DNA of 64,000 bases from Rhodanobacter sp. B05 (lineage in GTDB: Bacteria; Pseudomonadota; Gammaproteobacteria; Xanthomonadales; Rhodanobacteraceae): NCBI RefSeq assembly GCF_002001085.1, contig NZ_MUNU01000015.1, positions 124,001 to 188,000 on the forward strand, in the 5' to 3' direction. The notes beneath the pieces were generated by a model. The model made no database searches. It saw only the letters and a program-made list of their open reading frames with translations, and was not told the origin of the DNA. The position numbers and the translations under genes are program-made. Below, one piece after another: positions 7,300 through 15,385 of this stretch. Numbering within the stretch: the stretch's first letter is position 1; each line of letters begins with the position of its first letter.

Positions 7300-10047
7300 A
7301 TGGCGGAAATCAGCCGGAGTGCGTTGTTCGGAAAGCTCAACAAGCTCGCTTTTCGGGGCATCGAGAGCGCCACCGTGTTCTGCAAGTTGCGCGGCAATCC
7401 CTACGTGGAGCTGGTGCACTGGATCCACCAGATATTGCAACTGCAGGACTCCGACCTGCACCGCATCGTCAAGCAGTTCAACCTCAATCCGTCGAACCTG
7501 GCGCGCGACATCACCGATGCGCTCGATCGGTTGCCGCGCGGCTCGTCCTCCATCTCCGATCTTTCCAGCAGTGTCGAAGAGGCGGTGGAGCGCGGCTGGG
7601 TTTTTGCGACCCTGATGTTCGGCGAGGCCCAGGTGCGTACCGGCTACCTGATCGTCGGCTGCATGCGCACGCGCAACCTGCGCAATGTCCTGGTGAACAT
7701 CTCGGCCGAGTTCGACAAGATCAAGCCCGAAGCACTGGTGGAGAAGTTTGCCGAGGTGGTCGGCGGCTCGCCCGAGGACGGGCAGAGCGCCAACGACGGT
7801 TTCAGGATGGGCGGCGGTTCAGCGCCGGGCGAAGCCAGTGGCGCGATGTCGCCCGCGCAGATGGGCAAGCAGGAGGCGCTGGCGCAGTTCACCATCGACC
7901 TGACCGAGCAGGCGCGCAACGGCAAGATGGATCCGATCGTCGGTCGTGACGACGAGATCCGCCAGCTGGTCGACATCCTGATGCGCCGCCGTCAGAACAA
8001 TCCGATGCTGGTCGGCGAGGCCGGCGTGGGCAAGACCGCGGTGATCGAAGGCTTCGCCATGCGCATCGCCATCGGCGACGTACCGCCGCCGCTGAAGGAC
8101 GTGCAACTGCGCGTGCTCGATGTTGGCCTGTTGCAGGCCGGCGCCAGCATGAAGGGTGAGTTCGAGAATCGCCTGAAGCAGGTGATCGAGGAAGTGCAGT
8201 CCTCGACCAGGCCGATCATCCTGTTCATCGACGAAGCACACACCCTGGTCGGTGCAGGCGGCGCAGCCGGCACTGGTGATGCAGCGAACCTGCTCAAGCC
8301 GGCATTGGCACGTGGCAACCTGCGCACGATCGGTGCCACGACGTGGGCTGAATACAAGAAGCACATCGAGAAGGATCCGGCACTAACCCGTCGCTTCCAG
8401 ACCGTGCAGATCGACGAACCCAGCGAGGAGAAGGCGATCCTGATGATGCGCGGCGTCGCCAGCGTGATGGAGAAGCACCACAAGGTGCAGATCCTCGACG
8501 AGGCGCTGGAAGCCGCGGTGAAACTGTCGCACCGCTACATTCCGGCCCGCCAGCTGCCGGACAAGTCGGTCAGCCTGCTCGACACCGCCTGCGCCCGCGT
8601 GGCGATCAGCCAGCATGCGGTGCCGGCCGAAGTGGACGACACCCGCAAGCGGATCCAGGCGCTGGAAACCGAGCTGGGGATCATTACGCGCGAAAAGAAT
8701 GTGGGTGTGAACGTCAGCACGCGCGAGGACGCCGCCAATGAGAAGCTGGCGACGCAGAAGGCGCGGCTGGAAACCCTGGAAGCGAACTGGGTCACCGAAA
8801 AGGACCTGGTCGACAAGATCCTCGGTATCCGCTCGAAGCTGCGTGGCTCCAGTGCCCCGGTCGAGGGCACCGGCAGCGCGCTGGAGGAGTCGGCCAAGCA
8901 GGAGGCGGAAGCGAAGGATGCGCCTCCAGCGGGTGAGCCCGCGCTCACCGGTGACGATCGTGCCGCTGCACTGAAGGAACTCCAGGATTTGCAGGCCCAG
9001 TTGGCCGAGCTGCAAGGCGAGCATCCGTTGATCCTGGCTTCGGTGGATCAGCAGGCGGTCGGCTCGGTGGTGTCGGACTGGACCGGCATCCCGGTCGGGC
9101 GCATGGTCAAGAGCGAAGTCGAGACCGTGATGAACCTGGCCAAGCTGATGGGCGCACGCGTCATCGGTCAGGACCACGCGATGGAGATGATCGCCAAGCG
9201 CATCCAGACCTCGCGCGCCGGCCTGGTCGATCCGAACAAGCCGATCGGCGTGTTCATGCTCGCTGGTACTTCAGGCGTCGGCAAGACCGAGACCGCATTG
9301 GCGCTGGCCGAGGCCTTGTATGGCGGCGAGCAGAACATCATCACCATCAACATGAGCGAGTTCCAGGAAGCGCACACGGTCTCCACCCTGAAAGGCGCGC
9401 CTCCAGGCTACGTCGGTTACGGCGAAGGCGGCGTGCTCACCGAAGCGGTACGCCGCAAGCCGTACTCGGTGGTGCTGCTGGACGAGGTCGAGAAAGCCCA
9501 TCCGGACGTCCATGAGATCTTCTTCCAGGTCTTCGACAAGGGCGTGATGGAAGACGGCGAAGGCCGCTCGATCGACTTCAAGAACACCCTGATCCTGCTC
9601 ACCACCAACGCCGGCACCGACATGATCGCCGGCTTGTGCAAGGACCCGGAGCTGATGCCCGATCACGAAGGCATGGCCAAGGCGCTGCGCGAACCGCTGC
9701 TGAAGATTTTCCCGCCGGCGTTGCTGGGTCGCCTGGTGACGATTCCCTACTACCCGCTCAGTCCCGAAATGCTGGGCAAGATCGTCAAGCTGCAGATCAA
9801 CCGCATCAAGAAGCGCGTCGAGGCCCGCTACAAGATCCCGTTCGAATACAGCGAGGACGTGGTCAAGCTGGTGGTCGAGCGCTGCACCGAGACCGAGTCG
9901 GGCGGACGCATGATCGACGCGATCCTCACCAATTCGATGCTGCCGGATATCTCGCGGGCGTTCCTCACCAAGATGATTGCGGGTGAGGAGATCGCGAAGG
10001 TGCAGGTGGGGGTGACGGATGGGGAGTTTTCGTACGGGTTCGGATGA
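7300..10047 (+). CDS. clpV: T6SS AAA+ ATPase ClpV (TssH)
   Basis: This 915-residue protein is ClpV, the ATPase that disassembles contracted TssB/TssC sheaths. It has an N-terminal domain of about 160 residues and two AAA+ modules. The first has Walker A GEAGVGKT and Walker B ILFIDEAHTLVGAGG. The second has Walker A GTSGVGKT and Walker B VVLLDEVEKAHPDV. A linker or middle domain lies between them. Codons upstream to 7210 are open, but the ATG at 7300 follows an AGAGG ribosome-binding site and begins conserved family sequence. It is the last recognisable structural T6SS gene. No vgrG follows, unlike the P. aeruginosa H1 cluster. Confidence 0.96.
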   Translation: MAEISRSALFGKLNKLAFRGIESATVFCKLRGNPYVELVHWIHQILQLQDSDLHRIVKQFNLNPSNLARDITDALDRLPRGSSSISDLSSSVEEAVERGWVFATLMFGEAQVRTGYLIVGCMRTRNLRNVLVNISAEFDKIKPEALVEKFAEVVGGSPEDGQSANDGFRMGGGSAPGEASGAMSPAQMGKQEALAQFTIDLTEQARNGKMDPIVGRDDEIRQLVDILMRRRQNNPMLVGEAGVGKTAVIEGFAMRIAIGDVPPPLKDVQLRVLDVGLLQAGASMKGEFENRLKQVIEEVQSSTRPIILFIDEAHTLVGAGGAAGTGDAANLLKPALARGNLRTIGATTWAEYKKHIEKDPALTRRFQTVQIDEPSEEKAILMMRGVASVMEKHHKVQILDEALEAAVKLSHRYIPARQLPDKSVSLLDTACARVAISQHAVPAEVDDTRKRIQALETELGIITREKNVGVNVSTREDAANEKLATQKARLETLEANWVTEKDLVDKILGIRSKLRGSSAPVEGTGSALEESAKQEAEAKDAPPAGEPALTGDDRAAALKELQDLQAQLAELQGEHPLILASVDQQAVGSVVSDWTGIPVGRMVKSEVETVMNLAKLMGARVIGQDHAMEMIAKRIQTSRAGLVDPNKPIGVFMLAGTSGVGKTETALALAEALYGGEQNIITINMSEFQEAHTVSTLKGAPPGYVGYGEGGVLTEAVRRKPYSVVLLDEVEKAHPDVHEIFFQVFDKGVMEDGEGRSIDFKNTLILLTTNAGTDMIAGLCKDPELMPDHEGMAKALREPLLKIFPPALLGRLVTIPYYPLSPEMLGKIVKLQINRIKKRVEARYKIPFEYSEDVVKLVVERCTETESGGRMIDAILTNSMLPDISRAFLTKMIAGEEIAKVQVGVTDGEFSYGFG

Positions 10048-10103
10048 GGTGGTTGAAAATTTTCTTGACCCCTCTCGCTTTCAACTGAATCTCGGGAAGC
10101 GCA

Positions 10104-10931
10104 ATGACCCTTACGACGGATTTCAGAGATGATGCACTCGGATTTTCCAGCAGGCTTCCCATCGGCGTGGATGATCGTCAACTCACCGCCGCAAATGGAC
10201 TCAAGCCGGCCGCCGGAAATGGCAACCATCTCGTATTGGTGACTGCAACCTATACGCTTGACTGGACCATGGAGCCCTTCAACGGTGAGGCGCTCCTCAC
10301 GCCTCAAGTAGCTGCGATACCGGGGCGCGAGCGCTGCATCTATCTACCTTGGGAACCCGACGCCGCGATCTCGGTTGATCTGGACAATTCGGTGGACTGG
10401 TTCTTCACTGCAACCCTCACGGGTTGCCATGTTCGCGTCTACCCGATAGTCGGTGGTGTTCGCGTGACACACGGGAATGGCAAGACCGCATACAACAATG
10501 TGTTTACCCCCGTATCCACCAGTGTCGCCCCGTCTCGACTCCAGCTGATTACGGCGGATGCGATAGGTTCGGCGGCGGCCACGGGGCACGTCAACGGCAT
10601 GTTCGGTGCGGCGATGCCCGGCGAAAAATTTGTCCGCAAGGCAAACTATGTCGGTCATGTCAGCGAAGTCCATCTCAAGGCGGCTCGGCAGAGGTTTCGC
10701 ACTTCATGGGATGAGAAGATTGTCCAGTTTGGTGCTGCGGAAACCAGCGCCAAGCCCGAGTCATCCTGTTTCGTCTGGGGTCATCGACACGGTATACATG
10801 GCTGGCAATTTTGGTATCAGTCGACCGTGCAAATTTCGGCCAGACTCCAAAAAGGCATCATCTCCAAGACTACACGTGACATATATGGTCAGAGTGTTGT
10901 CTTGGGTACTCCCGAACAGTTCTATCCGTAA
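10104..10931 (+). CDS. Candidate T6SS effector, CNF1/BLF1-like deamidase signature
   Basis: I do not recognise this 275-residue protein as a named family. Its middle contains TATLTGCHVRVYP followed by VTHGN. This is an L-x-G-C motif at Cys108 with a histidine exactly 15 residues later (His123) and a threonine six residues before the cysteine (Thr102). That arrangement is the catalytic pattern of the CNF1/BLF1/CheD glutamine-deamidase fold: CNF1 uses Cys866 and His881, BLF1 uses Thr88, Cys94 and His106. The gene starts 56 bases after clpV, where H1-type clusters carry vgrG, behind a GGGAAG ribosome-binding site. No signal peptide is seen, as expected for T6SS cargo. Its GC content is clearly lower than that of the T6SS core. 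Function is inference from motif and position only. Confidence 0.55.
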   Translation: MTLTTDFRDDALGFSSRLPIGVDDRQLTAANGLKPAAGNGNHLVLVTATYTLDWTMEPFNGEALLTPQVAAIPGRERCIYLPWEPDAAISVDLDNSVDWFFTATLTGCHVRVYPIVGGVRVTHGNGKTAYNNVFTPVSTSVAPSRLQLITADAIGSAAATGHVNGMFGAAMPGEKFVRKANYVGHVSEVHLKAARQRFRTSWDEKIVQFGAAETSAKPESSCFVWGHRHGIHGWQFWYQSTVQISARLQKGIISKTTRDIYGQSVVLGTPEQFYP

Positions 10932-11166
10932 TCAAAAATGGCGAAATAAGGCGATCAGTTCAATTTGCCTCGTGGCGAAGCTCGCCTAAATACCGCCTCG
11001 TTTCGCCGAGGCCTCCGGTTTCAAGGTCATGGAAACATGGGGGCGGGTTCATTTATTTTCCAAGCATCGCCATGGCTTGGATGGAATGACTGAACGTGTC
11101 CCTGTTTCGCCCCGGTTCCAGTCGAAAGTTGGTCGACATAATCTGAAAGGGATGAGGTATACGAAG

Positions 11167-12330
11167 ATGATCAAGTATTTGACATTGGGTGCAGGCAAGT
11201 GCCTCAACGAAATCGTCGTGGCGGGCAGTCATGACGCGGGGATCACCACGGGAGGCGGGAACGCGCAGACACAGGTCCTGGATATTTACGGACAGGCCGA
11301 CGCCGGTGTGCGCTTCTTCGATATCCGGGTCGCTGCGTTCGCCACGGGCAACACTTCCTACGGTGCCAAACAGGCGGAGATCAAGGCATTTCACGCCGCT
11401 GAGCCGATTCTTGGCAAGACCAAGGCGACGAGCAGTGTGGTCGGTTTCAGCGGCAAGGGTGACATCAATGTATCCAATCTCCGCATGGGTCTGGGTACCG
11501 AAGGCATGGGCCTTCGCCAGATGCTTCTGGACGCGAAGAAATTCGTTGAGGCCGCCGATACGCGAGGTGAATTCCTGATCCTGAAATTCGACAAGTGCAC
11601 GAATTGGGGCCTCATAGCAGATCTCTGCCGGGCGACCCTGGACAATTGCATTTACACGGGCGGCGGAAACTTGAATACGACGCCAATCGGGCAGCTTTCC
11701 GGCAAGGTGATTTGTGCTTTCATGCCGAGCGGCTACAGCGATCTGAAGACGCCGCAATCACGGGTGGGCATCACGGCCATCAAGAATCTTTACAAGCCGC
11801 CTGCGGGCTATGACATGAATTTCCATGGGTTGCAGTACTGGGGCGCTGGCGGAACCAGCCCATGGAACAACAAGAATTTCGATGAGAAGCGACAGGAGAA
11901 TATAGCCAAGCAGCGAAAGATCATTTCGGGCGCTCTCACTGGCGTAAAAGACAAGAAAGCAGGCCTGTTTGGGGGTTTCAAGGTAACCCCGGGATGTGCT
12001 GCAGCAGACCCGAAAGCCGTGGGCATGATGTATTGGACCACAACCGGCATGAAGAAGAGCATTCTCGATCGTGACGCATCCAACTGGAACGACGCGAATC
12101 GTGGAGGATTGCAGTCGGTGTGGCAGAGCGGGTTTGACGTATTCATGGGTGAGGCATTGCCGAGCAACATCAAGATGTCGCGTTCATCAGCGGGTACCTT
12201 GAAGATGTTCATGCCAAACATCGTGATGATAGATTTCGCCGATGAGACAAAGTGCAAGCACATTTACGAACTGAACGATCTCGCGGCTGCCAGGTTGGTA
12301 GACATTTGTCAGCGTCTCGGACTGGGTTGA
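11167..12330 (+). CDS. PI-PLC X-domain-like phosphodiesterase, candidate T6SS effector
   Basis: This 387-residue protein resembles phosphatidylinositol-specific phospholipase C X-domain proteins. It has the strand LNEIVVAGSHDAGITTG with the first catalytic His22, then AGVRFFDIRVA with Arg54, then IKAFHAAEP with the candidate second His76, and a late NIVMIDFADE strand. Family members cleave the phosphodiester bond of phosphoinositides or related lipids. No signal peptide is seen. The start at 11167 is chosen because the family sequence begins there and GAGG lies nine bases upstream; in-frame ATGs at 11152, 11086 and 11029 are alternatives. It follows the deamidase-like gene on the same strand in the same lower-GC block. 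Several bacterial T6SS effectors are lipases, but secretion of this one is inference. Confidence 0.7.
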   Translation: MIKYLTLGAGKCLNEIVVAGSHDAGITTGGGNAQTQVLDIYGQADAGVRFFDIRVAAFATGNTSYGAKQAEIKAFHAAEPILGKTKATSSVVGFSGKGDINVSNLRMGLGTEGMGLRQMLLDAKKFVEAADTRGEFLILKFDKCTNWGLIADLCRATLDNCIYTGGGNLNTTPIGQLSGKVICAFMPSGYSDLKTPQSRVGITAIKNLYKPPAGYDMNFHGLQYWGAGGTSPWNNKNFDEKRQENIAKQRKIISGALTGVKDKKAGLFGGFKVTPGCAAADPKAVGMMYWTTTGMKKSILDRDASNWNDANRGGLQSVWQSGFDVFMGEALPSNIKMSRSSAGTLKMFMPNIVMIDFADETKCKHIYELNDLAAARLVDICQRLGLG

Positions 12331-12368
12331 AAGCTGCATTTCATTCTTGAAGCAGGCTTGACCGACTC

Positions 12369-12402
12369 GAAGCAACGCAGGTCAGATGGCCTGCGCTGCT
12401 TC
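12369..12402. terminator. Hairpin between convergent genes
   Basis: Thirteen-base arms at 12369-12381 and 12390-12402 pair with one mismatch around an eight-base loop. The hairpin lies between the converging phospholipase-like and aminotransferase genes. There is no strong T run on either side, so termination is plausible but not certain. It also marks the right end of the lower-GC block. Confidence 0.4.
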
Positions 12403-12478
12403 AGCGGCAAGTAGTGATTCGCATGGACAGAGCGCATCGCGAGCCAGTCCGCTCGGCTGCATGGGGTGCTCTGTCGAT

Positions 12479-13690
12479 TTAACTTAGTGCTGTTTCCAGC
12501 TCCAGGCAGATCGTCTCGAAGTCCTCGTCCGTCATCCACGGACTGTTGCCGATGCTGAGGCTGCGCGCGGCGAAGTCGCGTGCGTGGGGTACGTCCTGTG
12601 GCGACACGATGCCGGCCAGATAGGCATAGTCGGGTAGTGCATGGATGAACAGGCGGCTGACGCCAAGGCCGCTTTGCCACAGTTGCTTCAGCGCGCGGTC
12701 GCGAGAGGTCTGATCGGGTAGCAGCAACAGCAGGAACGGCCAGGCGCCCTGTGTGCCGGCGGCATCGTCGAATACCTCGACCCCTTCGATTTGCCGGAGC
12801 CGTGGCAGCCGCCGCTGGGCCCGGGTCGTCGTCTGTGCGATGAATCCAGGCAGACGTGATGCTGCGTGTGCGCCGACGCCCTGGCGCCAGCGGCCGACCC
12901 GGTGCAGTGGAATCGTCAACGCGAAGTCGTCGCCGACCGCGGCGACCAGGTCACCGCGACGCAGGGCGCGGCGCAGCGGACGCCCGTAGGCCAAGCGCAG
13001 GCCGCGCGGGCGGTACAGCGCGGCGTAGCCGAGCAACTCGATGCTGCGGCGGCATTCCCAGCCCATGCGGCGCGGCACGATGCGCGCTGCCGTCTCGGCC
13101 AGCCGCGCGCGCAGGGCCGGATCGCGCGCCAGCAGCAGGCCACCTTCGTAGATCGACAGGCCCTTGCCGGCGGCCAGGCTGAAGAAGCCGATGTCGCCGG
13201 CCAGCCCCACGCTGATTCCATGGTGACGCGCACCCAGTGCCTGCGCGGCGTCCTCGATCACGTAGGCGCCCACCTCGCGCGCTACCTTCAGCGCGTCGCC
13301 CACATTGGCAACGCGGCCGGCCAGATGGGTGGGCAGGATCGCCAGCGTGCGTTCGTCGCATATCGCACGCAACGCCTGTGGATCCATGTCGTAATGTCCC
13401 GCGCGCAGATCGCACAGCTGCAATTCCAGCCCGGCCTGCTGCACCGCGATGGCGACCAGTGGGCACGTGTAAGCAGGCACCACCACCCGACGGCGTTGCG
13501 GCTGCAGTTCGCGCAGGGCAGTCAGCGCGATCAGCAGGCATGCCGTACCGGAACATTCCAGCTGCAGTGGTGGCGTGCCCAGCAACGCAGCGAGGTCGAC
13601 CGCCAGGCTCGGTGGACCGGGAAACAGGTCACGCGCGCGCAGGGGCAGGCCGGCGGTCGGGGGCAGTTCCTGGCGGCGGAGCGTGAGCAT
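12479..13690 (-). CDS. DegT/DnrJ/EryC1/StrS-family PLP aminotransferase
   Basis: This 403-residue protein has the fold-type I sugar-aminotransferase pattern. It shows a VVVPAYTCPLVAIAV strand near residues 90-105, the VIEDAAQALG block with the cofactor-binding Asp, and SLAAGKGLSIYEGGLL with the Schiff-base lysine. Family members transfer an amino group to nucleotide sugars or related carbonyl substrates; the substrate here is unknown. It is the last gene of a long minus-strand run, directly after two small EamA membrane proteins. The ArnB/ArnE/ArnF lipid A modification system shows the same combination of aminotransferase and small flippase subunits. The resemblance is suggestive only, because no other arn genes are visible. 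Confidence 0.85.
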   Translation of the reverse strand: MLTLRRQELPPTAGLPLRARDLFPGPPSLAVDLAALLGTPPLQLECSGTACLLIALTALRELQPQRRRVVVPAYTCPLVAIAVQQAGLELQLCDLRAGHYDMDPQALRAICDERTLAILPTHLAGRVANVGDALKVAREVGAYVIEDAAQALGARHHGISVGLAGDIGFFSLAAGKGLSIYEGGLLLARDPALRARLAETAARIVPRRMGWECRRSIELLGYAALYRPRGLRLAYGRPLRRALRRGDLVAAVGDDFALTIPLHRVGRWRQGVGAHAASRLPGFIAQTTTRAQRRLPRLRQIEGVEVFDDAAGTQGAWPFLLLLLPDQTSRDRALKQLWQSGLGVSRLFIHALPDYAYLAGIVSPQDVPHARDFAARSLSIGNSPWMTDEDFETICLELETALS

Positions 13691-13699
13691 GCGGGCAGC

Positions 13700-14110
13700 T
13701 TAACCGGTGCCGGCAGGCTGATCTCCTGCGTCCCCGACATGCTCCCTGTCTTCGGCCAGGCCAAGACAGACGATGCCGGCGACGATGGCGATCGCGCCGA
13801 GCACCCGCGCCAGGGTCAGGTGTTCGTCGAACAGCCAGATCGACAGCAGCATTACCGACACCACTTCCAGGTGCGAGGCGGCGAACGCGGGGCCGATCGG
13901 GGCGTGCTTGAGCAGGGCCATCCAGGTGAAGAACGCGCCGACGTAGCCGACCACGGCGCCATACACCCAGGGCTGGCTGAACACGCGCAGCAGCCATGCG
14001 ATGCTGGCCTGAGGCGGGAAGGCGCCGTTGCCGGCATATTTGAAACTGACTTGCGCCAGCGTGTCGAATGCCATCAGCAGCAGGAAGCCGAACAGGTAGA
14101 AACGCCTCAT
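13700..14110 (-). CDS. Small EamA/SMR-like membrane protein (second of a pair)
   Basis: This 136-residue protein has four predicted membrane helices, with hydrophobic stretches around residues 5-15, 50-68, 80-95 and 103-118. A polar tail follows. The N-terminal LFGFLLLMAFDTLAQVSFKYAG segment is typical of half-size EamA/SMR transporters. Its ATG overlaps the stop of the preceding gene in an ATGA, so the two are translated together and probably form a heterodimer, as ArnE and ArnF do. Substrate is unknown. Confidence 0.75.
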   Translation of the reverse strand: MRRFYLFGFLLLMAFDTLAQVSFKYAGNGAFPPQASIAWLLRVFSQPWVYGAVVGYVGAFFTWMALLKHAPIGPAFAASHLEVVSVMLLSIWLFDEHLTLARVLGAIAIVAGIVCLGLAEDREHVGDAGDQPAGTG

Positions 14111-14484
14111 CCGGCCAGTCCCACGATCGCCACGCCGAGCGTCACCAGCAGGATGCCGGCCACGCGCAGGCGGGTCAGCTTTTCGCCGAACAGGAAGCGA
14201 CCCGCCACCATGATCGCCACGATATTGATGGAGCCAAGCAGCACGCCTTCGGACAGCGGCAGCAGCGACAGGAACGCGATCCACACCAGGAACTCGACGA
14301 TGTAGCAGCCCACGCCCAGCCACAGCCACGGTCGCGCCGCCATGTATTTCCAGCGCGCCAGTCCGTCGCCGGCCGCGTGATCGCCAGCCGCCGCCTTGAA
14401 GGCCAATTGACCGCCCGTGTCGAGGATCACGTTGAACAGCCACAGGCCGGCGACCAGGGCGGAGATGGGGCCGCTCGCAGGCAT
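14107..14484 (-). CDS. Small EamA/SMR-like membrane protein (first of a pair)
   Basis: This 125-residue protein has four hydrophobic helices and the GLWLFNVILDTGGQLAFKAA start typical of half-size EamA transporters. It ends in the common VAGILLVTLGVAIVGL helix. It lies two bases after the alpha/beta hydrolase and overlaps the next gene by four bases. Half-size transporters of this kind usually act in pairs to move lipid-linked sugars or small molecules across the inner membrane. Confidence 0.75.
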   Translation of the reverse strand: MPASGPISALVAGLWLFNVILDTGGQLAFKAAAGDHAAGDGLARWKYMAARPWLWLGVGCYIVEFLVWIAFLSLLPLSEGVLLGSINIVAIMVAGRFLFGEKLTRLRVAGILLVTLGVAIVGLAG

Positions 14485-14486
14485 GC

Positions 14487-15368
14487 TCAGGCCGCGATGC
14501 GCTGGATGCTGTCGCCCGCGACGACACGGTCGAAGAACGCCGCCGAGTGCTCGATCAGGGTGCGCCGCTGCTTGTCGATGGTGATCATGTGGTAGCTGTC
14601 GTCCAGCAGCAGCAGTTCGGTCGGCGCGCTGACCTCGCGTGTCACCAGGGCCGCATTCTTCACGCTGGCCACATCGTCGTCGCTGGCGTGCGCCACCAGG
14701 CAGGGCGCGATCACCTGCGGCAACTGGCGCCGCACGATCGCGGCCAATCGGTACATTTCGGCGAGCGAGTACCAGGGATTGCCGGGCAGGCCGGCCGCCG
14801 CACTGTCGCCGCCGAGCATCGCCGCGCTGATCTGGGCGCGCAGGCGTTCGTCGCGGATGCCGTAGGGCGGTTGTTCCATGAAGCTGCGGCCGCGGCCAAT
14901 GCCCAGCGCCTTCAGGAACGGCAGCATGAACGACAGCCGCGCCAGCCGGGGAATGCTCCAGCCGTCGTAGCGGAACGTGGCCCCGTACACGCCGACTCCG
15001 GCGATCCGCTGCGGACGATCCGCGGCCAGCTTCAGCGCCAGCAGCGCACCCATCGACAGTCCGCCGACGAACAGATGATCGACCTTGGCCAGCATGTCGT
15101 CGGCCGCTTTCTCGACGCTGGCATACCAGTCGCGCCAGCCGGTGGCGAGCAGGTCATCGACATTGCCGCAGTGCCCGGCCAGCTGCATGCCGTGCACGCT
15201 GAAGCCGGCCCGGTTCAGGCCCTTGCCGAGCAGGCGCATTTCCATCGGCGTGCCGGTGAGGCCGTGGATCAGCAGTACGCCGCTGCGGCCACCCTCGAAG
15301 AAGAAGTCGGTTTGCTGGATCACGCGCCTGCCCTTGCCTGAAATGCACTTGCCACTGAGGCAAAGCAT
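14487..15368 (-). CDS. Alpha/beta hydrolase, carboxylesterase-like
   Basis: This protein of about 293 residues has the alpha/beta-hydrolase pattern. An LLIHGLTGTPMEMR oxyanion-hole region is followed by LFVGGLSMGALLALKLA with nucleophile motif GLSMG, a late acid in HASDDDVASV, and the catalytic histidine in DSYHMITID. These features match bacterial carboxylesterase/monoacylglycerol-lipase proteins. The ATG at 15368 does not overlap the upstream gene. A GTG at 15323 behind GGGCAGG is equally plausible and gives a more typical N-terminus. The natural substrate cannot be told from sequence. Confidence 0.82.
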   Translation of the reverse strand: MLCLSGKCISGKGRRVIQQTDFFFEGGRSGVLLIHGLTGTPMEMRLLGKGLNRAGFSVHGMQLAGHCGNVDDLLATGWRDWYASVEKAADDMLAKVDHLFVGGLSMGALLALKLAADRPQRIAGVGVYGATFRYDGWSIPRLARLSFMLPFLKALGIGRGRSFMEQPPYGIRDERLRAQISAAMLGGDSAAAGLPGNPWYSLAEMYRLAAIVRRQLPQVIAPCLVAHASDDDVASVKNAALVTREVSAPTELLLLDDSYHMITIDKQRRTLIEHSAAFFDRVVAGDSIQRIAA

Positions 15369-15385
15369 GCCGGATGGCGGTTTCC

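Noticed and set aside
10052-10085. Inverted repeat GTTGAAA / TTTCAAC between clpV and the deamidase-like gene
   Set aside because: Seven-base arms with a 20-base loop and no T run are too weak to call a terminator or operator.
12479-14484. Complete arn (lipid A aminoarabinose) operon
   Set aside because: Only an aminotransferase and two half-size transporters are present; ArnA, ArnC, ArnD and ArnT are not in the window, so the gene names were not assigned.
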